A stretch of 64,000 bases of DNA from CAVTND01 sp963735955 (GTDB taxonomy: Bacteria > Pseudomonadota > Gammaproteobacteria > Burkholderiales > Burkholderiaceae_F), in NCBI GenBank assembly GCA_963735955.1, contig CAVTND010000012.1, positions 310,001 through 374,000 of the forward strand, in the 5' to 3' direction. The notes beneath the pieces were generated by a model that saw only the letters and a list, made by a program, of their open reading frames with translations, searched no databases and was not told where the DNA came from. Positions 29,248 through 40,792 of this stretch are shown in pieces; position 1 is the stretch's first letter; each line of letters opens with the position of its first letter. A program made the position numbers and the translations under genes.

Positions 29248-29263
29248 AGCAACATCAGTGCCA
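29248..29263 (-). promoter_or_regulatory. Sigma-54 (-24/-12) promoter of the PEP-CTERM gene
   Basis: TGGCACTGATGTTGCT on the minus strand matches the RpoN consensus TGGCAC-N5-TTGCW, with GG and GC elements 10 bp apart. The expected start of transcription is ~60 bp before the ATG at 29174. PEP-CTERM genes in related bacteria are known to be controlled by RpoN with the PrsK/PrsR pair. The 29264-29404 stretch upstream may hold activator sites; I see none with confidence. Confidence 0.8.
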
Positions 29264-29404
29264 CCCTTTAGAATCAATGACTTAGATGGTTCTAGCGGCG
29301 GCAGCGTAAAGCTCTCCGACACTGTCCCGGCGGAGGCTGGTGGGTGCCCAGGCGGAAGCGGCGCAGCGGCCACTCCCTCCCTTGCCGGGAACGCCAGGTT
29401 GGAA

Positions 29405-31428
29405 TTAGGGCAATTCCGTAGTGCCGGCCGACTTGGGGCTGATCGTGCCTAGCCGGGCCTTGAGCGATTGCGCCTTGCTGTCGGCGAGCGCGGCGTAGTA
29501 AACGCTGTTCGACATCACCTTCTTCACATAGTCGCGCGTCTCATTGAACGGGATCGTCTCTGCAAACACCGCACCTTCGACGGTGCGCGGCAACGACGAG
29601 CGCCAGGAGCGCGGCCGGCTCGGCCCGGCGTTGTAGGCGGCGGTGGCCAGCATGGGGTTGCCGTCCAGATCGTCGAGCACCATTTTCAGGTAGCCGGTGC
29701 CGAGCTGCAGATTGATGTGGAGCTCGTTGACGCGCGTGGGCGCGTAGTTGGCGACGTTCATCTTGCGCGCAACGTAGCGCGCAGTGGCCGGCATCAACTG
29801 CATCAGGCCGGAGGCTCCGACCGAGGATCGCGCGTCCTGAATGAAGCGCGATTCCTGCCGGATCAAGCCGTAGACCCAGTTCTCGTCGAGTCCCAGCGGT
29901 GCCGTGTATTGCACCATCGCGTCACGGAACGGCGACGGGAAGCGCTGCGTGAAATCGAACTCGGTCCGGGTCCGGTCGGAGGTGCTGATCATGCGATCGA
30001 GCACGGCCTGCGAACGCGCAAACTCGGCTGCTGCCAGCAGCTCGCGGTCGTTCATGCCGCGCAACTGCCAGTTCCATTCACGATGGCCCTCCAGGCGCAG
30101 GCCGAGCTCGTAGAACTTCAGCGCACGCGCGAAACCGGCGTTTCCTGCCATCGGCCCGAGTTCTTCCGGCGTCGCCTGAGGCGCCCGCGGCGGCACGACG
30201 ATCGGCAGGCCAAGTTCTTCGGCGGCGAGCTTGCCGTAGAAACTGAATTGCGGTCGCGATCTTGCGAAAGTGGTCTTGCGCCTCCGCCGGGCGATTTTCC
30301 GCCTGCAAGGCGCGGCCATACCAGTAGAGCCAGACGGCGTCGTCGCGCAAGCTCGGCGGCATGCGGTCGATCGTCGTCTTGACCGTCAGCCAGTCGCCGG
30401 CGCGCAGTGCCGAGCGCGCCTGCCATTCGAGCACCTCGTCAACGCGTGCTGTATCGGGTCCGATTCCAACCAGTTCGCCCCCATACCGATACCACTCGTT
30501 GGCTTCGGGCATCAGCCGCAGCGCCGCCATGTGCCCGATGCGGCCCCAGAGAATCCCGCGCTGTTCGGGCGTCAGAGCGAGGTTGATGATCTGTGCGTGA
30601 TCTGCGGCCTCCTGGGACTGTCGCGCGCCAGCCGCACGATCGCGACGATCGCCAGCTCATGCTGGTTTGGTGTCAGCTTGCGTTCGTTGCCATTCAGGAA
30701 GGACGCCGGTCGATCGATTGCCAGACTCAGCTGGCGTGCATCGACCGGTTTGCCACTTGCATCGAGAGCGCGCGCGCCGATGCGCTTGGCGGTTGCCAGC
30801 TGATGCTGTTCGACCAGGGCGCGCACTCGGTCCCATACCGAGATTCGGCCGTCTGCAAGCAGTGCCTCGGTCAGCGCCATGCAGCCATCACCCGCCGAAT
30901 CCCGCACACTGGCCAAGAGCTGGCGCGCTTCCCGGGCCGCAAGTTCGAGCTGCGAAGCGACCGCCACGCGATAGCGCCGCAGCGCGGCATAACAGCGGTA
31001 CTGACCGTCGTCAGTGTTCCAGACCAGGCGGCGGGCTTCGAGATCAAATGCACTGAAATCGTCGCGTTCACCCAGTGCCAGCACCCAGTCCATGCGCAGG
31101 CGGTCGCCAATGTAGCTGTTTGGATATCGGGCGAAGAAAGCGTCAAGGTCGCTCGATATGCGCGGGTCGTTCTGACCGCAAGCGACGCAGCCAGTTGCCA
31201 GTATTCGACGTAGGAGTAGAGCGGGTGGTTCGACAGTTGCGGCGCGAGTCGCGCCAGGCGCTCGCGATCGCCGTTGCTCGCCGCGTCACGCGCCAGGAGA
31301 AAGGTCTGATCTGCGGCCGAAAGCTCGGTATCAGGCTTCGCGGCGGGCTTCTTGGCCGGCGCGGCCAATACCAGTGCCGGTATAAGGCACAGGACCCATG
31401 TATAGACTGCAAATGTTCGGAATGACAT
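29405..31428 (-). CDS. slt: Soluble lytic murein transglycosylase (about three frame changes)
   Basis: About 670 residues across frames, the length of Slt70-type enzymes. Signal peptide MSFRTFAVYTWVLCLIPALV LAAPA; long alpha-superhelical U-domain; C-terminal catalytic domain with YGLIRQESRF (catalytic Glu), SSVGASGLMQLMPATARYVA, NLQLGTGYLKMVLDDLDGNP and TAAYNAGPSRPRSW. Cleaves peptidoglycan glycan strands in the periplasm to 1,6-anhydro products. Frame changes fall near 31188, 30590 and 30245; sequence on either side matches the family without loss. Divergent from the 5-FCL gene with a 46-bp gap. Confidence 0.85.
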
Positions 31429-31474
31429 CAGGCGAGATTAGACCACGTGTAGCGGCAGCAGCGCTGCAGGTTCG

Positions 31475-32056
31475 GTGGCGCCGCAACCCGAATTCAGGCA
31501 GATCTTGAACTCCAACTCCGATCGCAGGCTCTTGCGCCAGCAATTGATTGCTGCGCGCGATGCGCTTGAGCGCCGTGACGACAACGAAGAGGCGCTCAGG
31601 CAGCGCGCGCGCGACTGGCTTGAACGAGCCGAGGTGCGCGCCGTCGGCTTTTTCTGGCCGATCCGCGGTGAGCCGGATCTGCGCGGCGCAATCGGGCAGT
31701 GGCTGGCGGACGACGCGCGGCGCGTTGCGGCACTGCCGGTTGTCGCCGGCAATGTCCTCGAGTTTCATTCCTGGAGCCCGGACGCTCCGGTTCGCGCAGG
31801 GGAGTTCGGGATTCCAGTGCCAGCGCGCGGCCGACCGATGCAACCCGACTGTTTGCTGATTCCTTGCGTGGGCTTCGACGAACGGCGTTTCCGGCTCGGC
31901 TACGGCGGCGGTTATTACGATCGCACGCTCGCGCAGATGGTGCCGTGGCCGCTCAGTGTTGGCATTGCCTTCGAGGTCTCGCGGGTCGCAACCATTGCGC
32001 CGCGCGAACATGATCTGGCTTTGGATGTGGTGATCACCGACGCTGCGACCTACTGA
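31475..32056 (+). CDS. 5-formyltetrahydrofolate cyclo-ligase
   Basis: 193 residues. Converts 5-formyl-THF to 5,10-methenyl-THF with ATP. Family motifs: RRLLRQQLIAARDAL near the N-terminus, FFWPIRGEPDLRGAI, LLIPCVGFDERRFRLGYGGG followed by YYDRTL, and a closing E-DLALDVVITD. The GTG at 31475 gives MAPQPEFRQIL; a later start at about residue 12 is also possible. Intact. Its 3' end overlaps the convergent TfoX-like gene by 23 bp. Confidence 0.88.
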   Translation: MAPQPEFRQILNSNSDRRLLRQQLIAARDALERRDDNEEALRQRARDWLERAEVRAVGFFWPIRGEPDLRGAIGQWLADDARRVAALPVVAGNVLEFHSWSPDAPVRAGEFGIPVPARGRPMQPDCLLIPCVGFDERRFRLGYGGGYYDRTLAQMVPWPLSVGIAFEVSRVATIAPREHDLALDVVITDAATY

Positions 32057-32402
32057 TGCGCGGCGCTGTTGGTCGCTTCCTGGCCGCAGCGCGCAGGGCG
32101 GCGGCATACGCCAGCTGGCTCCAAACGTGCATCGCGGCCGCGTTTTCGAGGCACTCGGCGGGCGCACTCCAGTAGCTCACTTCAATGCGGCGAGTTGCGC
32201 TTTCATAGATGAAAGGCGCGCTGCCGGCGGCCGCAAAGCGAGCCTGCGTTTCGGCGTCGACCTTCAGGTAGAGCGTTTCCTCAGCCACCAGAGCAAACAT
32301 CTGGCCATCGCGGTACAGGCCGTGGCCACCGAACATCGCCCGTGCAGTGACTGGCGCCCAGGCCTGCATCAACTCAAGCAGATGACGAAGCAACTCGCTC
32401 AT
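32034..32402 (-). CDS. TfoX N-terminal domain protein
   Basis: 122 residues. The TfoX_N pattern is clear: APVTARAMFGGHGLYRDGQM FALV, then TLYLKVDAETQARFAAAGSA PF and RIEVSYWSAPAECL. Only the N-terminal domain is present; the C-terminal TfoX helix domain of competence regulators is missing, replaced by a basic tail. Function in this short form is unknown and should not be read as proof of competence regulation. Intact. Confidence 0.8.
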   Translation of the reverse strand: MSELLRHLLELMQAWAPVTARAMFGGHGLYRDGQMFALVAEETLYLKVDAETQARFAAAGSAPFIYESATRRIEVSYWSAPAECLENAAAMHVWSQLAYAAALRAAARKRPTAPRISRSQRR

Positions 32403-32479
32403 CGCAATATGAGCTTACAGAGCTGTGAGCCCATTGGGTCTCAACCTGCGTGCCCGGTCACTCAAGAGCGCAGGTTTTC

Positions 32480-33462
32480 TCAGGTCTGGCGGTGCGGGCC
32501 GCGCCGGAATTCCTCCGCGATCCAGTCACGAAATGCTGCGACGTGCGGCGGTGCCGACGCGTTGGCGGTTGATCAGCAGAAAGTAGCGGTAGCCGGTTCG
32601 CATTCGCAGCTGGGGAAAGGGCAGCACCAGATCTCCACTCGCCACGAGGTCATCGAGGAAGGGGCTGCGAACCAGGGCGATTCCCTGGCCGCGCACCGCA
32701 GCCTGAACGCATTGGTCGATGAAGGTGAAGTAAAGGCCGGTCCCCCGCTCGAACGGCGGGATGCCTGCGAATTCGCACCATCGCGCCCAGCTGCTGTACG
32801 GCGCGCTGGGTACCGTTTCATCCATTGACAGCAGCGGTACCTGGGCCAGGTCGGACGGATTTCTCAATTCGATTCCGCGCGCGCGGCACCTCGGCCAACA
32901 GGCGCGGGCTCATCGCGGGGGCCATGTCTTCGTCCTGCAATACCGGCGCATCGCTGGGAATGCTGGCGCCAGGTCTGAGCCAGCGCACGACGACGTCGAT
33001 GCCGTCGGCTTCCAGGTCGACCATGCGGTCCGAGGCATCGATGCGGATGTCGACGCCCGGAAACGCCCGCTGGAACTCCGACAGCCGCGGCACCAGCCAG
33101 AGCGAGGCGAACGAGGCATACGTTGACAGAGTCACGCGCGGCGAGCCTCCATCGCCGCGAATTTCGTCGACACTGCGGTCGATCGCGAGCAGGGATTGCC
33201 GCGCAACGGCAAACAGGCGCTCGCCGGCTGCGGTCAGAACCAGCGCGCGCGTGTGCCTTTCAAACAGGGGTTTGCCGAGCTGGCGTTCGAGCGCTGCGAT
33301 CTGGCGGCTGATCGACGACTGCGTCAGGCTCAGCTCATTGGCTGCCAAGGTGAACGACAAGTGCCGTGCTGCGGATTCGAATCCACGCAACGCGGCAAGC
33401 GGCAGGGGGCGTCGGCGGCGGGCCGCGCCGATTGGCTTGGAAATGACCATCGGATCGACCAT
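32480..33462 (-). CDS. LysR-type transcriptional regulator, GcvA-like (two frame changes)
   Basis: About 326 residues after removing two extra bases near 32870 and 32562. N-terminal helix-turn-helix: LAALRGFESAARHLSFTLAA NELSLTQSSISRQIAALERQ LG. Effector domain: VTLSTYASFASLWLVPRLSE FQ, DIRIDASDRMVDLEADGIDV, ending FRDWIAEEFRRGPHRQT with a TGA at 32480. The VTLSTYASFASLWLVPRL pattern is of the GcvA/DsdC subgroup. Start ATG 33462, at the edge of a palindrome. It diverges from a DUF2917 gene, a pairing common in Burkholderiales, so the latter is its probable target. Confidence 0.85.
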
Positions 33463-33482
33463 ACATGCATTTTGTGCATGTA
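33462..33482. promoter_or_regulatory. LysR-type operator palindrome
   Basis: TACATGCA-N5-TGCATGTA is a perfect inverted repeat with 8-bp arms and contains the LysR T-N11-A arrangement (T at 33466, A at 33478). It touches the start codon of the LysR gene and lies 95 bp before the divergent DUF2917 start, suited to autorepression and control of the neighbour. Confidence 0.65.
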
Positions 33483-33576
33483 TCAACTGCGAACTTTTCG
33501 TTTGTCCCAGAGCGCGAGCGAGCGTCAAATCACGTTCAGCCATCCAAATGGATGCGTTCTGTGAATGGGAGATGAC

Positions 33577-33933
33577 ATGAGCTGGGAACCGCAAGTAATT
33601 CGCACCGTCGACCTCGGCTACGAGCAATTGCTGGTCATCGAAGCGCAGCGTGGCGCGCTGATTCGCGTGCTGCATGGAGGCGTCTGGCTGACTGAGGAAG
33701 GCCTCGGTCGCGACATTTTTGCCGAGAGCGGCGACGAAGTGCGAATCGAGGGTGAGGGTCGCGCAGTGGTCGAGGGCCTCGGCGCAACGCGCGTCGAACT
33801 GGTCCGCCCGGCCGGTTCAATGGCGGCGGCAAACCAGTTCGTCAAGGGAATGGTTCACCGTGCGGGGCGCGCGCTGAGCTCATTGCGGACTCGTGACCAG
33901 CTCGGACGGACCTGCACCGAGTCAGCGGCCTGA
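33577..33933 (+). CDS. DUF2917 family protein
   Basis: 118 residues. Beta-rich cupin-like core typical of DUF2917: LVIEAQRGALIRVLHGGVWL TEEG, DIFAESGDEVRIEGEGRAVV EGLGATRVELV. No signal peptide or membrane span. Function unknown. Start ATG 33577 preferred to 33565 by its spacing from a purine-rich stretch. Divergent from the LysR gene and followed by a small membrane protein gene. Confidence 0.8.
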   Translation: MSWEPQVIRTVDLGYEQLLVIEAQRGALIRVLHGGVWLTEEGLGRDIFAESGDEVRIEGEGRAVVEGLGATRVELVRPAGSMAAANQFVKGMVHRAGRALSSLRTRDQLGRTCTESAA

Positions 33934-33988
33934 AACGGACGCCCTGCCAAGCAGGGCGACCTGGCAGCAGCTTGGTGGGAGGCACGTC

Positions 33989-34180
33989 ATGACACTTGGA
34001 AATGATGGACTCGGCTGGATACGCTGGACGGTCAGCTTCGCCCTTTCCTTCGTCCTGGGCGTCGGCCTGATGTCGCTGGCGGGAGAAATCCTGCATCGCG
34101 CTCGCGCGGTCGCCCAGCCGAATGAAGCCGGCAGTGCACAGGCCGTCGAGCCCGCTCACGCTGAGCGCAGGGGCGAGTAA
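33989..34180 (+). CDS. Small single-span membrane protein
   Basis: 63 residues: MTLGNDGLGWIRWTVSFALS, one strong hydrophobic segment FALSFVLGVGLMSLAGEIL and a polar Ala/Glu-rich tail. No family recognised. The ATG at 33989 has TGGGAGG 8 bp upstream, which decides the start; a longer frame from 33893 overlaps the DUF2917 gene. Short but well-formed. Confidence 0.5.
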   Translation: MTLGNDGLGWIRWTVSFALSFVLGVGLMSLAGEILHRARAVAQPNEAGSAQAVEPAHAERRGE

Positions 34181-34195
34181 GTGCAATTGTGTCGG

Positions 34196-35040
34196 TCAGC
34201 GCGGCAGACCGAGGCGATGCCAGAGTTCGAGGGTCGCTTCGGCCTGGTTCATGGTGTAGAAGTGCAGGCCGGGAGCGTCTGCGGCCAGCAGCTGATCGCA
34301 CAGGGCGGTGACCACGTCGAGCCCGAACGCGCGGATGGCAGCGCGGTCATCGCCGAAACTTTCTAGTCGGCGACGAATCCAGCGCGGTATCTCGGCGCCG
34401 CAGGCGTCGGAAAAGCGCGCCAGCTGCGTGTAATTGGTGATCGGCATGATGCCGGGCACGATCGGTACATGGCAGCCGAGTCGCATCGACGTCTTCTACC
34501 AGCCGGAAGTACGCATCGGCGTTGAAGAAGTACTGGGTGATGCCTGAGTTGGCTCCGGCTCTTACCTTGCGCACGAAGTTGGCGATATCGTCCCCGGGCG
34601 AACGCGCCTGCGGGTGATACTCGGGATAGGCCGCCACCTCAATCGTGAACCAATCGCCGGTCTCCTGGCGAACGAATTCGACAAGCTCGCTGGCGAACCT
34701 GAAATCCCCTGCGCCACCAGCGGCACCCGATGGCAGGTCGCCGCGCAGAGCGACCAGGCGTCGAATGCCGGCGTCGCGATAGCCGGACAGCAGTTCACGC
34801 ACCGAGGCGCGCGTGGTACCGATGCACGAAATGTGGGGTGCCACCGGATGTCCTTCCGCGTGCATCTGCATGACGGTGTTCCAGGTGCCCTCCTTGGTCG
34901 AGCCGCCGGCGCCGAAGGTGACCGAGAAAAATCCAGGGCGCACGGCGGCAAGCTGAGCGCGCACCGCGCGCAGTTTCTCGGCGCCTTCCGCCGTCTTCGG
35001 GCGGAAAGAACTCGAAGCTGAAGGTACGGGCCGGCGTCAC
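34196..35040 (-). CDS. metF: 5,10-methylenetetrahydrofolate reductase (two frame changes)
   Basis: About 280 residues after removing two extra bases near 35001 and 34485. FAD enzyme that makes 5-methyl-THF for methionine synthesis. N-terminus TFSFEFFPPKTAEGAEKLRA (across the first break), FFSVTFGAGGSTKEGTW, HISCIGTTRASVRELL, GGAGDFRFASELVEFV, AYPEYHPQA, SGITQYFFNADAYFRLVED; then IVPGIMPITNYTQLARFSDA CG and LHFYTMNQAEATLEL. The GTG start overlaps the stop of the holin-like gene as GTGA. Last gene of the SAH-riboswitch operon. Confidence 0.9.
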
Positions 35041-35381
35041 TTGCGGTCTGGAATCAACTGCGACAGCAGCCATCCGATCACGCTGTAGAGGATCGCTCCG
35101 AGCATCGCGGCCCAGAAGCCATTGACATGGAAGCCCGCCACCACCTCAGACACGCCCCAGAAGAGCAGGGCGTTGATCACGAACAGGAACAGCCCCAGCG
35201 TAAGCAGCGTGACCGGTAGAGTCAGGATCACCAGGATCGGCTTGACGATCGTGTTGGCCAGCCCCAGAACCAGAGCCGCGATCGCCGCTGACTTCCAGTC
35301 CTGAATCTGCACGCCCGGATACAGATAAGCGACTGCAAGCAGAGCTATTGCATTGAGCACCCAAACCAGCAGCAGACGCAT
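35037..35381 (-). CDS. Phage holin family 4-like small membrane protein
   Basis: 114 residues with four hydrophobic segments: LLLVWVLNAIALLAVAYLYP, SAAIAALVLGLANTIVKPIL, LLTLGLFLFVINALLFWGVS and FWAAMLGAILYSVIGWLLSQ. The family is called mycobacteriophage holin-like but is widespread in chromosomes. It sits between ahcY and metF in many beta-proteobacteria, so it is a conserved cellular gene, not prophage. Function unknown. Intact; 137 bp separate it from ahcY. Confidence 0.85.
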   Translation of the reverse strand: MRLLLVWVLNAIALLAVAYLYPGVQIQDWKSAAIAALVLGLANTIVKPILVILTLPVTLLTLGLFLFVINALLFWGVSEVVAGFHVNGFWAAMLGAILYSVIGWLLSQLIPDRK

Positions 35382-35518
35382 GAGATTCCCCTGAGTGTCT
35401 TGCTTCGCCGTTGTTATTGGACGAGGGCGGAATACCGTCCCAAGCCCTCGTCTCTCGCCAATCGGCGAAAAGTATCGTGCATCGGACGCGATGCACCCAG
35501 TGCGAAACTTTTCGCCGC

Positions 35519-36955
<1,437 letters not shown>

Positions 36956-36983
36956 CTCGCGCCCTCCTTGTCGAAAAGAGGTG

Positions 36984-37088
36984 AGCGAGCGCCGTTGGAA
37001 CAGCCGACCCGTAAGTCGGCGCTTCGAGCCTGGCGCGGGTGTGCCGTCAAGGCAGTCTGGCCCGCGTCGCAACGCTCCTCGAAGCGAG
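36984..37088 (-). ncRNA. SAH (S-adenosylhomocysteine) riboswitch
   Basis: Minus-strand leader of ahcY. P1 arms GCTTCGAG (37078-37085) and CTCGAAGC (37021-37028); the conserved core GAGGAGCGTTGC follows the 5' arm, and CCAGGCTCG precedes the 3' arm, around a GCGGG/CCCGC stem. P4 is GCCGAC/GTCGGC (37003-37020). The 3' conserved AACGGCGCTC (36987-36996) can form the pseudoknot with GAGCG of the core. This is the RF01057 arrangement. SAH binding is known to free the ribosome site and turn ahcY on; the SD lies ~25 nt beyond. Confidence 0.9.
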
Positions 37089-37231
37089 CCGGCATTGTAC
37101 TGGTCGTAGGCACGGGTGGCGTTACCGCCAGACCGTGTGCCGTCGGCGGGATTTGGCGCGGTGGGCACTACTACCGCTAGCTGTGTGCCGCGCCAATCTC
37201 TCACCCGCGAGCGGGCAAGCGCTGGACCCAG

Positions 37232-37816
37232 TCAAGCCGGGCTGGAATTAAGCGCGAAGCAGACGCGTTGCAGGGAGTCGTCTTCGAGATCGGGTGTGAT
37301 TCGGGCCTGCAGGCGCCGCATCAGTCCGAGCATTGACTCATTGTTTGAAAGCACGTCACCGCAAAGTCTTGCCAGTCCAGCGCGACGGGCATGGCGCAGC
37401 AGGCGCTGCATCAACTCAGACCCCAGACCCAGTCCTTGCCACGAGTCGGCGACAGCGATCGCGAAGTCTGCGGATGTGCCGTCCTCGTTGACGACATAGC
37501 GAACGTCGGCGACCAGGGTTCCGTCGTCATCTTCGCTGGATTCGGCCACCAGCGCGAGGTGGGTCCGATAGTCGATCTGCGTGAACTCGCGCAGCAGCCC
37601 CTCGGACAGTTCGCTGATGCCCTGATGAAAGCGGCGATAGCGACTGGCAGGCGACATGGCGGACACGAATGCCTGCTCGGCATCGGCGTCCTGCGGCAGG
37701 ATCGGCCGCAGCGTGACCGATCGACCATCGCGCAGGGTAAGCCTATCGATCAGCCCTGACGGATAGCGATGAATCCGGTAGGTCGTTGCCGATTCCTGCA
37801 GGGTGTCCGTGAACAT
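37232..37816 (-). CDS. GNAT family N-acetyltransferase
   Basis: 194 residues. Core pattern: LTLRDGRSVTLRPILPQDAD AEQAFVSAMSPASRYRRF, DYRTHLALVAESS, and the acetyl-CoA loop DSWQGLGLGSELMQRLLRHA, which fits Q-x-x-G-x-G/A. Then LARLCGDVLSNNESMLGLMR RL. Similar stand-alone GNATs resemble the C-terminal domain of protein acetyltransferases, but the substrate is unknown. The ATG at 37816 starts the conserved part; an upstream start adds a Pro/Arg stretch. Confidence 0.8.
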   Translation of the reverse strand: MFTDTLQESATTYRIHRYPSGLIDRLTLRDGRSVTLRPILPQDADAEQAFVSAMSPASRYRRFHQGISELSEGLLREFTQIDYRTHLALVAESSEDDDGTLVADVRYVVNEDGTSADFAIAVADSWQGLGLGSELMQRLLRHARRAGLARLCGDVLSNNESMLGLMRRLQARITPDLEDDSLQRVCFALNSSPA

Positions 37817-37942
37817 GAACCTTCCTTGTGCCGTGCTGATCCGCACCGGCCGGGGCGGCCTGCCCCGGCTTTTCGGGTCTGAATTCAAGCAGGCTGCGCC
37901 GGCAAAGCCCAGCTCAAGGCCGGGCTTCGCTTCTTTGTGCAC

Positions 37943-38194
37943 TCAGGCAACGAACGAGCGCGTCACCGCCCTGAAGCCGCGGCCGATGGCCTCGCCGATC
38001 AGGCGCAAGCTCTTGGCCTGTTCCTGATGCAGCAGCAGCATCGGCTCGATCGGGCGCATGCTGATCGCGTTGCTCTGCGCGACTCCATTCGCCACGGCCT
38101 GTTTGGACGCAGCCGGTGAGTAGTTCTTGACCAGCGGACGGGAGCAGACTCCGGTCGCGGACTTGCGAAGAACGAGTGGCATGTCGTAGGGCAT
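37943..38194 (-). CDS. Small conserved hypothetical protein (83 aa)
   Basis: 83 residues, basic, no signal peptide or membrane span; reads MPYDMPLVLRKSATGVCSRP and continues with a Met/Leu/His/Gln-rich middle and an Arg-rich end (IGRGFRAVTRSFVA). No family recognised. TAAGGAG lies 7 bp before the ATG. Divergent from a LysR gene with 160 bp between them; it may be the LysR target. Confidence 0.5.
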   Translation of the reverse strand: MPYDMPLVLRKSATGVCSRPLVKNYSPAASKQAVANGVAQSNAISMRPIEPMLLLHQEQAKSLRLIGEAIGRGFRAVTRSFVA

Positions 38195-38254
38195 GGTGGC
38201 TCCTTAGTTCAATTCGGCTACTGTCTCTAGTCCTGCGCTTGCATGCAATCAGTG

Positions 38255-38268
38255 AATGTAAGAACATT
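38255..38268. repeat. Inverted repeat AATGT-N4-ACATT between the small gene and a LysR gene
   Basis: AATGT (38255-38259) and ACATT (38264-38268) with 4 bp between, centred in the 160-bp divergent region upstream of the LysR gene. A possible LysR site, although it does not show an ideal T-N11-A. Confidence 0.3.
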
Positions 38269-38354
38269 GATTCAGCAGCAGGTGAGGCGCACTGTCTACC
38301 TCGACGGGCCAGCTTTCAAACGATCATTTCGAATACTTCGCATTCCCACAGCGC

Positions 38355-39333
38355 ATGCAAAAGGACCCCTCCCGACTGCCCCCGCTGGAATTGCTCCTGG
38401 CCTTCGATTCGGCCGCCCGTCACCTTTCGTTCACCAAGGCTGCGGATGAGCGATTTCTCACCGCAGTCGGCCATCAGTCGCCAGATCAAGGCACTTGAAG
38501 ACGACCTTGGTGCGCCATTGTTTCGTCGCCGCCACCGTGCGCTCGACCTGACCGACGACGGTCGCCGACTGGCCGACGCGGTGCGCGGCGCCTTTGAAAG
38601 CCTGCGCAAATCGATGCTGCAGATTCGCGCCCCGCAGCGGCGCGAGGTGCTTTCACTGTCAACCACACCGGGCCTTGCTTCGCTCTGGTTGATTCCGCGC
38701 CTGAACGAGTTCGTCAAGGTGCAACCAGGCATCGACGTTCGCATAGATGCGACCTTGCAGCAGCGCAATCTGGCGGCCGATGGATTCGATCTCGCAATCC
38801 GCTATATGCCGACCAAAGCCGGAGTGGGAACGCAGCTGTTCGACGAATCGATTCAGCTGGTCTGCGCGCCGAGCCTGCTGCGTGACAAACAACGTCCATT
38901 GAAGAAACTCGCCGACCTGAGTCTGCACACCTTGTTGCAGGTTGAAGCGCCGCGCGCTGGCCTGCCGCTCGAGTGGGATTTGTGGCTGCGCGCGATGCAT
39001 ATTCCTGACCTGGAGCCGGCGAGCTCGATGATGTTCAACAGCTACGACGCCGCGATCGCGGCTGCCGTCCAGGGACAGGGCGTTGCGCTCGGCCGCCGGC
39101 CGCTGATCGATGCATTGCTCAAGCGGCGCGCGCTGGTTGCGCCCTTGAAGGACGAAATCGCGACCGAGCGCGCCTACTTTCTGGTAGTAGAGCCGGCGGC
39201 GGCGAAGCGGCCGTCGGTGCGCGCGCTCGAAGCCTGGCTGCTGGAGCAGGCGCACGCCTCAGCGGCCGAAGCAACAGCGACTTCGTCGCTCAAGGCCATG
39301 CACTATCCAAGCCTGCCCGCAAAGCAGCATTGA
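38355..39333 (+). CDS. LysR-type transcriptional regulator, GcvA-like (one frame change)
   Basis: About 325 residues after removing one extra G near 38460. HTH region: LPPLELLLAFDSAARHLSFT KAADERFLTQSAISRQIKAL EDDLG across the break. Effector domain: LSLSTTPGLASLWLIPRLNE F, DVRIDATLQQRNLAADGFDL AIRYMP, YDAAIAAAVQGQGVALGRRP. GcvA-type subgroup like the LysR at 32.5 kb, but only moderately similar to it. ATG 38355 is the only good start. Convergent with metK, sharing a hairpin terminator. Confidence 0.88.
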
Positions 39334-39354
39334 ATGTGTCGCTGCATGGGAAAC

Positions 39355-39383
39355 CGCGCGGGCAAGTCATCCTCGCCCGCGCG
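39355..39383. terminator. Hairpin terminator between convergent lysR-type gene and metK
   Basis: CGCGCGGGC (39355-39363) and GCCCGCGCG (39375-39383) form a perfect 9-bp GC stem with an 11-nt loop. On the minus strand GTTTCCC follows, a short T-run suited to metK; on the plus strand no T-run is seen. Confidence 0.6.
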
Positions 39384-39399
39384 AACCACGCGTTGAAAA

Positions 39400-40626
<1,227 letters not shown>

Positions 40627-40759
40627 GGTCCACTCCTTGCGAACATTGAGACGGCAGGCCGCACTCGCAGGAGTGCGACGCTTTAGCGGCATTTGCCTCG
40701 GCTATGCTGTCGAGGATCGCCCCGCAAGTTGTCGTTTAACTCGGCGATGCGCGATTATA
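40627..40759 (-). promoter_or_regulatory. metK promoter and ~120-nt leader with hairpins
   Basis: A perfect -10 TATAAT lies at 40754-40759 (minus strand), giving a start near 40746; no good -35. The leader carries the stem CGCACTC-CTGC-GAGTGCG just before the SD and a weaker CCTCG/CGAGG hairpin. Could be a control element for SAM level, but it does not fit a riboswitch class I can name. It shares the region with divergent lpxL. Confidence 0.45.
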
Positions 40760-40792
40760 CGGTGAAGGCGCCGTCGCTTATCCACGGAACCA

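Noticed and set aside
32034..32402. Competence regulator TfoX/Sxy
   Set aside because: Only the N-terminal domain is present; stand-alone copies are common and not shown to control competence.
35037..35381. Lysis holin
   Set aside because: Four-helix family with conserved position between ahcY and metF and no endolysin nearby.
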